A DNA stretch of 64,000 nt, from positions 168,824,518-168,888,517 of the forward strand of contig CM061067.1 in the NCBI GenBank assembly GCA_030762895.1. The letters are read 5' to 3'. Position numbers and translations under genes: made by a program. The notes beneath the pieces are model-generated. The model had not been told where the DNA came from, searched no databases, and worked only from the letters and a program-made list of their open reading frames with translations. Shown in pieces: positions 33,741-44,914 of this stretch (positions are counted from its first letter, which is position 1; every line of letters starts with the position of its first letter). Origin of the DNA: Sophora flavescens (taxonomy: Eukaryota > Streptophyta > Magnoliopsida > Fabales > Fabaceae).

Positions 33741-34100
33741 TCAATTCATATAAGCCTTCATCAACTGTATAGTCTCATACCTACACAGTCTCAGGATCCC
33801 TCTCATTCGGGTGTGTTATCGGTTCATTCATGTGTCCCTCCGCCTAGAAGCCTGCCAGGAGTCGCACCTTGTTCGTGCCTTCTTGAACCGGCGACCACTC
33901 CCCGCCCTCGTCGGCACCTGGGTGTTACATGCCCACCAGCTTCCGCTTGGTTCGTCCCCGAACCACACCGTACTGGGAGAGGTGTCGCTCTGATACCATT
34001 TGTAACATCTCTGGCTGCTTTATGAATTGACAAATGTCCCCACAAACCAACACGGGTCTCTTCAGCGTGCTTTGTCCTCACTCACACGCTTCCCGGGAAA

Positions 34101-34218
34101 ACTTCCCAGGAGGTCACCCATCCCAGAATTGCTCCAAGTCAAACTCGCTTAACTGTGGAGTTCTTAAGTGATGGGCTACTGAAAAGAAGATGCATCTTGT
34201 TAGTATAGGTAGTACCAA
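34101..34218 (-). promoter_or_regulatory. 5S rRNA-like Pol III promoter region in Cassandra LTR (right copy)
   Basis: Same block as 33623-33740 with a few substitutions. The A-box and C-box words are intact. Confidence 0.85.
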
Positions 34219-34414
34219 TCAATTCATATAAGCCTTCCTCAACTGTATAGTCCCATACCAATACAGTCTCAGGATCCCTCTCATTCGGGTGTGTTATCGG
34301 TTCATTCATGTGTCCCTCCGCCTAGAAGCCTGCCAGGAGCCGCTCCTTGTCCGTGCCTTCTTGCACTGGCGACCACTCCCCGCCCTCGTCGGCACCCGGG
34401 TGTTACATGCCCAA

Positions 34415-34584
34415 CATCCTAAAATTCTAACATAATTAATTTGAAAAAAAAATGAATAATAATAATAATAATAATAATATTAAGTTATTAAATTGTGTAG
34501 TACGAATAAAATATAATTAAGAGGTTTAGTGTGAAGAATTTAATAGTATAAGAATTTATTGAAATTACTTAATTATTTTGAGAG

Positions 34585-34654
<70 letters not shown>

Positions 34655-36469
34655 AAAAAAAAGGAAGAAGAAGGACACTTGGGCGTTAAGCCCAAGCAGC
34701 CATTCTTTGGCTAAAGAAAAACGAAGAAGAAGAATGGTGGGAAATATGGTTTTAAGGTTAAAAAAAAAAGAGAGATAAAATGGAGTGTCATAGCCAAATA
34801 TAAAATTATAAAAGCACCAAAAACCCTCCCACTGGAAGAGTCTCGACACCGCACAGTGCCCAAAAGTAAAGAAAAGAATAGCAGCCAGTGCAGATTGTTA
34901 TTTGCAGTGTTCAACAGGAAACCACACAGATCCAAGAACGCTACCAAACGGGAGAGGAATTTTTAGGGAAGCACAAATCCTTATCATACGTAATTTTTAG
35001 GGCACATTGGAGGTCTGCAAAAGGTGAGTAAAAATAACTTTTCTCACACGTTCATGGTACAGATATTTTGATGCTTCTACGTGTAACCTTGTCCTTTGGA
35101 AAAAGTAAAACATTTTAGGGTCCGTAGTTCTTGATTTGAGACTCTTAAAATATCTCCCCCTTTAATGATTGATTATTTATAAAAGAATATTTTCAGATTA
35201 AGGCAATGTTATAGAAGAATAATGATTGATATTCGTGATTCCCTGTACCGAATTTTCTTCCATTGTTCATGTCAGAGTTTTAATTTCTAATTGGAGATTG
35301 AACAACCTCGCTACTGTGGCGTAACATGCATCAATCTCGCTACAGATTGAACAATTTCTATTTTTTTGTGTTTTGTTTGTTATTCCTATATTTATAATCC
35401 AATGCCTTCTATCTATATAAATATATATAAATATATATGTGGAATGCTGCCTGTACGTTGTTAAGGATATTGACTATATATGGTGATTGATGCATGGGGT
35501 TGAGAAAATATTTGGTAGTCATCTGGGATGACATATTGTATGGTACATATGAGTTGGTCATCACCTTCTGGGAATGGGTGACGGTTGTACATTCTATTCC
35601 GGGAATAGGATGAAAGATATCACCATCTGGGATGGGACATCAATTTATTGAAAATATCCACATCTGGGATGGGATATTAGATACCCCCATCCGGGATGGG
35701 GAAGGCAGTGGGACGCCATTGCATGGATATGAGCTCATAGACCTTAGTGGATCTAGGATTCACACCGGTTCTGGGAACCAAAGAGTCAAGTTAAGTGATT
35801 CTGGGAATCACCGAGTCATGTTCGTGGAGTTGCATTGTGTAAAGTTTGCATGGTGAATGTGATTAAATGCAATGAGATGTGACCGTTGTTGAGCTTATGA
35901 GTTTGTACTTTAAATGCTTGACATTAATTTTATTTATATATATTTATTATTTTGGAGGTTTATTATATTCGATATTTTAAAAATTAGCGGGTACCATGAA
36001 TGTTTTTACGGTTATCGTGCCGGCTGAAAACAACACTATTTACGAACCTTTTTATCAAACGATTATTTTTATTCACTGAGATTATATCTCATTAAAAGTG
36101 TTGTTTTCAGAGCACGAGGACGACATCACTGGGACTGGAGAGGATTGAAGACCTAGCGAATTTTCTCAATTATTATTCCTAGCTTGGTAGTACTTTCTTA
36201 AATAAGGAGCCGTATGTGGCTAGACATTTATTTATCGTTGGGTTTATTAGTAGACGCTCGGTTTTTGAGGCTTGGGGTTTTTATTTGGATGTATGGATTT
36301 ATTATTATATTATCGCTTGGATACTTTATATCTATTTTAATTAATATGAGGTATTTTCGGACCCGATTAAGTCGCGGAATTTTTATGACACGTTTGTTCA
36401 ATTTAAAACTATAAAAAGGATTTTTCATTGATTTTGTTTTGGGTTACTAATGTAACGAAGGGCGTTACA
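34415..36469 (+). repeat. 5' LTR of chromovirus C
   Basis: Matches 39915-41923 closely. It is longer because an AT dinucleotide run (about 34591-34651) is expanded here compared with about 40091-40107. It ends GGGCGTTACA. The first bases TGTAA present in the other LTR are missing at the Cassandra junction. No gene. Confidence 0.9.
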
Positions 36470-36473
36470 TTTA

Positions 36474-36485
36474 TGGTATCAGAGC
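36474..36485 (+). other. Primer binding site (initiator tRNA-Met type) of element C
   Basis: TGGTATCAGAGC, four bases inside the 5' LTR end. Confidence 0.9.
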
Positions 36486-36636
36486 AGTTCGATTCTAAAT
36501 CGGACTGTGGTAGTGGGGCTTTTCTAAAACAAAACTTGGGCGCATAGGATGCTTGTTAGAGTTATAAATGTTGCATGCTATTCCTTGGGATATTGGATCT
36601 GATCAACCCAGTATTTCATTGGTAGTGAGCAGATTT

Positions 36637-36735
36637 ATGGCGATTAATAGGCGAGGGGCGAACGTTGCACTTGCACCAGCTTTGGATTGTATAGCTAGAG
36701 TTATGCAAGCGCAGGCGAGACTCTCCGTCAACTGA
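36637..36735 (+). pseudogene. Gag stub, chromovirus C
   Basis: A 32-codon frame from an ATG (INRRGANVALAP, MQAQARLSVN) ending at TGA. Position and composition fit the start of a chromovirus gag, but the capsid and zinc knuckle that should follow are gone. 36736-36896 is a short remnant without a readable domain. Confidence 0.5.
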
Positions 36736-36896
36736 ATGGGAATGGAGGCCAATTACTAATGGAGTGGTGGCAACCCAGGATCCTTAGCATGTGTGACTTT
36801 CCGAATTCAAGAAGAACGACTCGCCATCATTCTGAGGCAGCTTAGATCTGGAGGAGGCTGGATTTCTTCAACCCGTACAGGAGAAAAGTTACTCTA

Positions 36897-37970
36897 TTGC
36901 TCGATTCGGGAGCAACACGTTCATTCATTTCTTTTAAATGTGCTCAATTCTTAGAGTTACCTGTTACTAAACTGTCATGTGATTTGTGTGTTTCTACTCC
37001 TGCCAAAGATAGATTGATTACTTCTTCTGTCTGCCTGCAATGTCCTTTATTATGTGAGTTCCCAAATGTGTTTCCTGAGGATGTCTCTAGTTTACCCCCA
37101 GATAGAGAGATTGAGTTTACCATAAATCTAGTACCTTGGGGAGCACCAGTGCTTTTAGTGAAGAAAGAGGATGGGAGCATGAGGTTGTGTGTTGATTATA
37201 GGCAGCTGAATAAGGTAACCATCAAGAACAAATATCCCTTGCCTAGGATAGATGATCTCTTAGATCAGTTAAGGGGAGCGTCAGTGTTTTCCAAAATAGA
37301 TCTAAGATCGGGATACCATCAAATTAGAGTTAGAAGCGAGGACATCCCTAAGATAGCCTTCAAGACAAGGTATGGGCACTATGAGTATGTGGTGATGCCC
37401 TTTGGTGTGACCAACGCCCCAGCCGTTTTCATGGACTACATGAATTGGATCTTTAGGACCTTTTTGGACAGGTTTGTGGTGGTGTTCATAGATGATACTT
37501 TAATATACTCTAGGACGCCAGAAGAACATGGAGAAAACTTAAGGTTGGTATTGCAGATCTTGAGGGACGAGCGTCTTTATGCCAAACCAGAGAAGTGTGA
37601 GTTTTGGCTAGACGATGTAAAGTTTTTAGGACACACAATCTCAAAGGATAGTGTAGCGGTTGATTCCTCTAAAGTTGATGCGGTGTTGGGATGGGGACAA
37701 CCTAAGACAGTAACTGAAGTAAGAAGTTTCTTAGGCTTAGCTGGTTACTATAGGAGGTTCATAGAGGGGTTCTCTAGATTAGCCTTACCTTTGACCCAGT
37801 TGACTAGGAAAGGAAAACCTTTTGTGTGGGACCAGGAGTGTGAGGACGGGTTCCAAGAACTTAAAAGGAGGTTGGTGTCATCACCAGTCTTAACTATACC
37901 AGGCTCTTTAGTGTGTTTTGTGGTATACTGCGACGCATCTAAGAATGGCTTGGGATGTGTCTTAATGTAG
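36897..37970 (+). pseudogene. Protease remnant and reverse transcriptase, chromovirus C
   Basis: 357 residues in one frame. It opens with [18 protein letters not shown], the aspartic protease active site, then an abrupt jump to [20 protein letters not shown] and another from FTINLVP to [17 protein letters not shown]. Both jumps delete family sequence but keep the frame. RT motifs are intact: [54 protein letters not shown] and [11 protein letters not shown] (catalytic FIDD). [16 protein letters not shown] begins RNase H before a TAG at 37968-37970. Confidence 0.88.
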
Positions 37971-37979
37971 GAGGGTAAG

Positions 37980-38822
37980 GTGGTAGCATATGCCTCTAGG
38001 CGGCTTAGGCCACAAGAAGGGAATTACCCTACCCTTGACTTAGAGCTAGCAGCCGTGGTTTTTGCCCTTAAGATTTGGAGGCATTACCTTTATGGGGCAA
38101 GGTTTGAAGTTTTTAGTGACCATAGAAGCCTAAAATATATGTTTGACCAGAAAGAGTTGAACATGAGACAACGAAGGTGGATGGAGTTCCTTAAGGACTA
38201 TGACTTCGAGTTGGAGTACCATCCGGGAAGAGCCAATGTGGTGGCGGATGTTTTGAGTAGGAAGTCCCTACACGTGTCAAGCTTGATGGTGCAAGAGCTG
38301 AACCTCATGGAAGAGTTTAGGGACATGAATCTGGAAGTGTTGGATGTGACCTTAAATGTCTTAAGTTTGAAGTTGAATAGGTTGGAAATTAATAGTGACC
38401 TTAGAGATGAGGTTAGGCGGGGACAACTCTTAGACCAGGAGTTGCAGCCTCGGTTAGGACAAGAGGGTTATGAGTTGTCAGTTGATGGGCTAGTGAAGTT
38501 TAAGAATATGATCGTTGTTCCTAAGGAGGGGAGCCTTAGAGAGAAGATATTGGAGGAAGCCCATAAGAGGAAGTTTACCATACATCCTGGAATAACTAAA
38601 ATGTACCAAGACCTTAAGAGGATGTATTGGTGGCCAGGAATGAAAAAGGATGTGGCTAGCTTCGTAACTAGGTGTTTAGTGTGCCAAAAGGTTAAGATAG
38701 AACATCAGAAGCCTTCGGGGTTGTTGCAGTCCTTGGAGATCCCAGAATGGGAGTGGGAGAGAATTTCTATGGAGTTTGTGATGGGGTTACCTAAGACACG
38801 TTTGGGCTTAGACGCCATTTGA
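37980..38822 (+). pseudogene. RNase H and integrase N-terminal half, chromovirus C
   Basis: Same protein, same frame as the previous piece after its [23 protein letters not shown] and [20 protein letters not shown] are RNase [21 protein letters not shown] and [20 protein letters not shown] are the integrase zinc finger. [12 protein letters not shown] holds the first core position, with Glu where most relatives have Asp. It ends at a TGA at 38820-38822 within the D(A/T)IWVIVDRL block. Confidence 0.86.
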
Positions 38823-38892
38823 GTGATAGTGGATAGGTTGACCAAGTCTGCCCACTTCTTGCCCATTTAAGGCAACCTATGGTTTAAACAAG

Positions 38893-39390
38893 TTGGCATA
38901 CCTTTATATCAAGGGAACAGTCAAGCTTCATGGGATACCCACATCTATAGTGTCGGATAGAGACCCGATGTTTACCTCTAGATTTTGGAGAGCTTTTCAG
39001 CAAGCCTTTGGGACTAAGTTGAACCTTAGCACGGCCTATCATCCCCAAACGGATGGTCAGTCAGAGCGGACCATTCAGACCCTTGAGGACATGCTTAGAG
39101 CGTGTGTCTTTGATGAAGGAGGGAGTTGGGATGGGTTCCTACCTCTCATTGAGTTTGCGTATAACAATAGTTATCACGCTAGTATAGGCATGACACCCTA
39201 TGAGGCCCTATATGGGAGGAAATGTATGTACCCTTTATGTTGGTGTGAGGTAGGTGAGAAAACCTTGATAGGACCTGAATTGGTCCAGGAAACCTCTGAG
39301 AGAATCAAAATGATTAGGGAGGGGATGCGCACGACGCAAAGTAGACAAACGAGCTATGCCGACAAAAGGAGAAAGCCTCTAGAATTCTAG
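38893..39390 (+). pseudogene. Integrase core C-terminal half, chromovirus C
   Basis: YIKGTVKLHGIPTSIVSDRD carries the second Asp and STAYHPQTDGQSERTIQTLE the third catalytic acid. FAYNNSYHASIGMTPYEALY follows, standard for gypsy integrases. The frame ends at a TAG at 39388-39390, where the family reads F(E/Q)xGDHV. Confidence 0.87.
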
Positions 39391-39408
39391 GAAAGTGAGC
39401 ATGTATTT

Positions 39409-39810
39409 TTGAGAGTCGCTCCTAAGACGGGGGTAGGGAGGTCGATGAAAGTCCGCAAGCTAAATCCTCATTTCATGGGACCTTTCCAAATCCTTAAAAG
39501 GGTCGGGCCTGTTGCTTATCAATTGGCCCTTCCGCCACAGTTGGCAAACCTTCATGATGTTTTCCATGTGTCACAACTCAGAAAATATGTGTATGATGAA
39601 TCTCATGTGATAGCTCCCGAGTCTGTACAATTGAAGGATAATTTGATCTATAAGGCAAAGCCTGGTCAAATCCTGAACAAGAGCACTAAGACTCTAAGGA
39701 ACAAGGCGATTCCATTGGTGAAAGTGTTATGGGATGGATTGACTCTTGAAGAAGCCACTTGGGAGATGGAGGAGGACGTCGTGCGTCAATACCCAGATTT
39801 TATTATCTAA
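39409..39810 (+). pseudogene. Integrase C-terminal and chromodomain-like tail, chromovirus C
   Basis: FMGPFQILKRVGPVAYQLAL and LHDVFHVSQLRKYVYDESHV, then NKAIPLVKVLWDGLTLEEAT and WEMEEDV, ending QYPDFII-stop. This is the GPF/Y module followed by the chromodomain-like end that marks chromoviruses. The purine tract AAGGAGGGGAGAAAA lies at 39895-39909. Confidence 0.87.
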
Positions 39811-39909
39811 GGTATGATAACCTTTAAGTTTGAATAGGTCATATGTTAAAATAAGTGCGTGTGTATGAGATGAATTTCGGGGACGAAATTCTTTAAGGAG
39901 GGGAGAAAA

Positions 39910-39951
39910 TGTAACATCCTAAAATTCTAACATAATTAATTTGAAAAAAAA

Positions 39952-39985
<34 letters not shown>

Positions 39986-41923
39986 GTCATTAAAATGTGT
40001 AGTACGAATAAAATATAATTAAGAGGTTTAGTGTGAATAATTTAATAGTATAATGATTTATTGAAATTACTTAATTATTTTGAGAAAATATTATATATAT
40101 ATATATATGAAAAAAAAAGGAAGAAGAATGACACTTGGGCGTTAAGCCCAAGCAGCCATTCTTTGGCTAAAGAAAAAAAAAGAAGAAGACTGGTGGGCCA
40201 TATGGTTTTAAGGTTAAAAAAAAAGGAGAGATAAAATGGAGTGTCATAGCCAAATATAAAATTATAAAAGCACCAAAAACCCTCCCACTGGAATAGTCTC
40301 GGCGCTGCACAGTGCCCAAAAGTAAAGAAAAGAATAGCAGCCAGTGCAGATTGTTATTTGCAGTGTTCAACAGGAAACCACACAGATCCAAGAACGCTAC
40401 CAAACGAGAGAGGAATTTTTAGGGAAGCACCAATCCTTATTATACGTAATTTTTAAGGCACTTTGGAGGTCTGCAAAATGTGAGTAAAAATAACTTTTCT
40501 CACACGTTCATGGTACATATATTTTGATGCTTCTACGTGTAACCTTGTCCTTTGGAAAAAGTGAAACATTTTAGGGTCCGTAGTTCTTGATTTGAGACTC
40601 TTAAAATATCTCCCCCTTTAATGATTGATTATTTATAAAAGAGTATTTTCATATTAAGGCAATGTTATAGAAGAATAATGATTGATATTCGTGATTCCCT
40701 GTACCGAATTTTCTTCCATTGTTCATGTCAGAGTTTTAATTTCTAATTGGAGATTGAACAACCTCGCTACTGTGGTGTAACACGCATCAATCTCGCTACA
40801 GATTGAACAATTTCTATTTTTTTGTGTTTTGTTTGTTATTCCTATATTTATAATCCAATGCCTTCTATCTATATAAATATATATAAATATATATGTGGAA
40901 TGCTGCCTGTACGTTGTTAAGGATATTAACTATATATGGTGATTGATGCATGGGGTTGAGAAAATATTTGGTAGTCATCTGGGATGACATATTGTATGGT
41001 ACATATGAGTTGGTCATCACCTTCTGGGAATGGGTGACGATTGTACATTCTATTCCGGGAATAGGATGAAAGATATCACCATCTGGGATGGGACATCAAT
41101 TTATTGAAAATATCCACATCTGGGATGGGATATTAGATACCCCATCCGGGATGGGGAAGGCAGTGGGACGCCATTGCATGGATATGAGCACATAGACCTT
41201 AGTGGATCTGGGATTCACACCGGTTCTGGGAACCAAAGAGTCAAGTTAAGTGATTCTGGGAATCACCGAGTCATGTTCGTGGAGTTGCATTGTGTAGAGT
41301 TTGCATGGTGAATGTGATTAAATGCAATGAGATGTGACCGTTGCTGAACTTATGAGTTTGTACTTTAAATGCTTGACATTAATTTTATTTATATATATTT
41401 ATTATTTTGGAGGTTTATTATATTCGATATTTTAAAAATTAGCGGGTACCATGAATGTTTTTCCGATTACCGCGCCGGCTAAAAACAACATTATTTGCGA
41501 ACCTTTTTATCAAACGATTATTTTTATTCACTGGGATTATATCTCATTAAAAGTGTTATTTTCAGAGCAAGAGGACGACATCACTGGGACTGGAGAGGAT
41601 TGAAGACCTAGCGAATTTTCTCAGTTATTATTCCGAGCTTGGTAGTACTTTCTTAAATAAGGAGCCGTATGTGGCTAGACATTTATTTATCGTTGGGTTT
41701 ATTAGTATACGCCCGGTTTTTGAGGCTTGGGGTTTTTATTTGGATGTATGGATTTATTATTATATTATCGCTTGGATACTTTATATCTATTTTAATTAAT
41801 ATGAGGTATTTTCGGACCCGATTAAGTCGCGGAATTTTTATGACACGTTTGTTCAATTTAAAACTATAAAAGGATTTTTCATTGATTTTGTTTTGGGTTA
41901 CTAATGTAACGAAGGGCGTTACA
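39910..41923 (+). repeat. 3' LTR of chromovirus C (2014 bp)
   Basis: Begins TGTAACATCC after the purine tract and ends GGGCGTTACA; duplicated target CCCAA follows at 41924-41928. A set of short CATCTGGGATGGG / TTCTGGGAATGGG words recurs between about 40978 and 41240, and likewise at 35520-35800 in the partner LTR. No gene. Confidence 0.93.
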
Positions 41924-41928
41924 CCCAA

Positions 41929-42536
41929 ACTTGCAAGAATCTGTGAGGAGCAACAACAAATATATGGCAGCAAATAGAACAACACAAACATAAAAGAGAC
42001 ACCAAGATTTTAACGTGGAAACCCCTTAAAGTAAGGGTAAAAACCACGGGTCGTCCAGACCAAAGAAACAGCTCAACTATGATCAAATAAGGGTACAAAA
42101 GAGTCTCCAACAAGTGCACAAACGGTACTAACAATCAACCAAAACAACCAAACACCAATGCTTACAAATGAAAAACAAGAAGATGAAATTTACCCCAAAA
42201 ACAGAGCTACTGTGTGAAGCCGATATCTCTCACTTTAGACCTTGTCTTGAAAATCCTAATGATGAGAATGAAGAACCACACGTCCTGAACCTGCTGCAGA
42301 AATTTCAGCCCAATCCAACGGTGAACGAATCCTCTGTCGCGATTTTACGGTGACTATCTGGTGGGTATGCGGGTTGGCTTTCTCTCATCTTTCTCTCTTG
42401 TTGGCTGCTATATTCTTACTAAAATGAGACCTCTCTGCATCCCTAATTTGACCTCTCTCCTCTTAAACAAGTGAGATAAAATGGGCTTACACATTTGGAC
42501 CTTTCTCCACATAGGAAGAGAGCCCAAAACCCAACA
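41929..42536 (-). repeat. Copia B 5' LTR, right fragment
   Basis: Matches 21236-21844 after removal of the nested elements. It ends CCCAACA at 42536, followed by the duplicated target CATGC. Confidence 0.92.
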
Positions 42537-44384
42537 CATGCTATCGCCTGACATGTATTAAGCTCAGTTTACAGCATCAAGTAGGATATCATTTCTGCAA
42601 CTGCAACCCCGAGTTAGAAAGAGATAACGAATTGGGTGTACTAAAAATCAACCAATGGTAGGAATTTTACAATAGGCTTAAAAGATAATGAGTAAAAAAC
42701 ATTGGCAGTGTCATAAATAAAGCTGAGAATGCTCACTCTTTGATCTCATAAACTAAAAAATATTCTTTTTCTCTAAATTACTTCCAGGTTCCAAGTCAAT
42801 GACAAATATTTCAAACCCAGTTTCAAACCAAGGTTCAGTCATGTAAACAAATGTAGAAATTTTCCTTTGTGTACTACTATGCCTCCCAAAATATAAATTG
42901 TCATGATACCTTCCAAGGGGTTTAAATTGGAAAGTCTTTTATATGTGTATGTCTTCTTACATTAAGAGTATATATTACAGGAGAACAAATCCTATCACTC
43001 ATCTAGATAGTTAATTAAAAATATAATCAAGCATTTGCTTCAGAAGAAGGGTTGTGGTTAAGATGTTATCTTAACTATGATGAAAATGAATTTAGAAAAT
43101 TTAATGGCCCGGATCCATCAAATTTTAAAATTGAAAATGCTTTCAGTTTGAACAAATTGAAAACTAAGCAGTAAATGCTTTTTCTAAAAGCTCATAAGTC
43201 AAGCAAGCTTTTTCATACAGAAGAATAATTCACAGTAGTGATCCATAAGTGAGCAACATAGTAATACCTTAATGCAAAGGTGAGTTAGGATGAACTCACC
43301 AAGAGATGTGTCAAGGACTAAAGAGTGAAACCATTAAAGCCAGTTCCAGTGCTTGACACAAGCTGCAAAATCATTAGATTGCACATTATCATGGAGTAAG
43401 TAGGCATTGTAATTTTAAAAAAATGAAGGAAAGATAAGTCATGAAACAGGAGGCACTAGGCAGAATCAGACAATCATCAGTGGAAGGAAGGTTACCTAGC
43501 AATTTTATAATAAATCATACAATTACAAAGTCAAAAACATAAGAAAGGAAGGAGGGAGGGAGCATTTGAAGCTGAGACATAGAGAGGGTCATGAAGGAGA
43601 CTAGAGAGGGAGAAGGCGTGAGAGGGTCATGAAGGAGACTAGAGAAAACAGTGTGAGAAATAGTTTATAGAAAGAAAAATGAATCAGTTTTAAGTTTGAA
43701 GTAAGAAAGGATATTTTGCCTTAAAAAAAGTAAGAAAGGATGAATAGTGGCTAATATGTCGCTAATTAACTAAAAAAGACTTGTGACAAAAAAATGCAAC
43801 ATTTACTCATTGCAAATTTAGTGCGCCTCCTACCAGCAATGATGAAGAGCACTACCAAATCCTCACAATCAATAAAATACCAGCAGAAAATTCATAGTTC
43901 AAACATGATAAAGGTGTTATTGAATATAAAGTTCATTAAAAAATTACTAATAACTGAAAAAACATGTATCCAAATTATATAGAAAAATCATAGTTGAAAC
44001 AGAAAAAAATAGAGAGATTCAAGGACCTCCTCATCCTCAAGCATCTCCAGATCATAGAATAGGTTTTCTACGTCTAATCATTCTAAACAACATATGCAAT
44101 TGAACAAAAAAAATATGAAAACGGAAGAGAGAAACACTAAGATCATAAACACTGTGAAAAATATATCCAATAGATGTCTATGCTTCAACACTGAAAAGCA
44201 ACATTACAAAAATCAACATGCAAAGAGTAGCTAGCTAGAAAATTTGAGATTTCTATGCTTCCGCAAAGAAAAAAAGAAATAAGAGAGGGATTTGAGATCT
44301 AGAGCATTACCGTTTCAGAAATGTAGCTGAATCACATGGTGAAGGATTTCAGAGAAGGAGACTGTTACTCACAAGCTGAATCGC

Positions 44385-44415
<31 letters not shown>

Positions 44416-44850
44416 ATTCTTCGACGACGAGATTCAAAGGAAGTGCGAGATCGAAGTCGATGTTCTCGACGAGATCCTCTCCTTCATCTCTCGTTTCCCT
44501 GTCCCCGACGAAGACGTGATCAGAGAAGAAAGGAAGTGCGAGATCGAAGTCGATGTTCTCGACGAGATCCTCTCCTTCATCTCTCGTTTCCCTGTCCCCG
44601 ACGAAGACGTGATCAGAGAAGAAATATTTTAAGGATTTGAAGCTTTTAGGGAAAGAGAGAGAGTTTCAGAATGGGATGAGACTTCTAAACTGGTTATTAT
44701 TATTACTATAAATAAAATGTTGTTTATACTTTATAGTTGTGAAAATTAAATAATAGTTAATGAATAAAAGAAAAGTTAATTAGCTGAAAATTAGCTACTA
44801 ATTTAATTGGTAGCTAAGATTAGTAGCAAATTTTAAAAATTCCTGTAGTG
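42537..44850. other. CACTA right part, non-coding, with short duplications
   Basis: 2.3 kb with no recognisable transposase or other gene. A GA microsatellite lies at about 44386-44412, followed by a 93-bp tandem duplication (44439-44624). The TAGCTA-rich subterminal region begins at about 44770 and the terminus ends at 44850. Confidence 0.65.
44439..44624 (+). repeat. 93-bp in-frame tandem duplication, exon-like
   Basis: 44439-44531 is repeated at 44532-44624. One plus-strand frame stays open through both copies and reads KCEIEVDVLDEILSFISRF, PVPDEDVIREE twice, ending at TAA soon after. GC content and codon pattern differ from the AT-rich surroundings. There is no ATG; an upstream TAA lies at 44413-44415. 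I do not recognise the protein. It may be an exon fragment captured by the CACTA element. Confidence 0.6.
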
Positions 44851-44914
44851 ATATGGATTCACACAATATTATAACCTTAACGTTAGTATGGTAACAATAC
44901 TCGTTTGCATTTAC

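Larger units (their letters stand above)
33523..34407 (-). mobile_element. Cassandra TRIM retrotransposon
   Basis: Two 407-bp direct LTRs (33523-33929 and 34001-34407), each TGTAACATC ... GGGTGTTACA, flank an internal region of only 71 bp. That region has a minus-strand tRNA-Met primer site (TGGTATCAGAGC, 33985-33996) and a purine-rich end. No coding capacity. Each LTR holds a 5S rRNA-like segment on the minus strand (33623-33740 and 34101-34218): ACTCCACAGTTAAGCGAGCT and GGGATGGGTGACCTCCTGGG. Short LTRs, tiny interior and embedded 5S promoter are the defining traits of the Cassandra family. Confidence 0.9.
34415..41923 (+). mobile_element. Ty3/gypsy chromovirus C (Tekay/Del-like), in Copia B LTR
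   Basis: LTRs at 34415-36469 (lacking the first five bases TGTAA) and 39910-41923, a 3.4-kb interior with tRNA-Met primer site, protease remnant, RT, RNase H, integrase and chromodomain-like tail, and a purine tract. CCCAA lies at 41924-41928 and, on the left, both just before the gypsy LTR (34410-34414) and before Cassandra (33518-33522). The same lineage as element A by pol motifs, but its LTR sequence differs from A. Gag is reduced to a stub. Confidence 0.92.
21164..42536 (-). mobile_element. Ty1/copia retrotransposon B (Tnt1/Tork-like), minus strand, in CACTA
   Basis: LTRs at 21164-21844 and at 33450-33522 plus 41929-42536 (the second is split by other elements). The 5-bp target CATGC is duplicated at 21159-21163 and 42537-42541, which proves the outer limits. 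Gag-pol is on the minus strand and is split in gag by element F. The pol motifs (YVDDMLI, CRLRKSLYDLKQAPRQWYKK) resemble the Tnt1/Tork lineage and Copia D in this window. The ORF is broken by several stops and frameshifts. Confidence 0.94.
19944..44850. mobile_element. CACTA transposon, about 3.5 kb itself, swollen by nested LTR elements
   Basis: The left end CACTGCAAGAAATTTTGCC (19944) and the reverse complement of the right end, CACTACAGGAATTTTTAAAA, are CACTA-type termini. Subterminal TAGCTA-rich words (TAGCTAATT, TTAGCTACC) lie at both ends, as in this superfamily. The RPA-like gene reads up to 44851 on one side and from 19943 on the other, so the element interrupts it. The flanking triplets (AAT and ATA) do not match exactly, so the 3-bp target duplication is not proven. 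I find no TNP2-type transposase, so it is probably non-autonomous. Confidence 0.8.

Noticed and set aside
34578..34849. ORFs with long Ile-Tyr repeats on both strands
   Set aside because: Translation of an AT dinucleotide microsatellite in LTR C.
44443..44640. Arg-rich 65-codon ORF over the 93-bp duplication
   Set aside because: The alternative frame (KCEIEVDVLDEIL...) has a much more protein-like composition; this one is its shadow.
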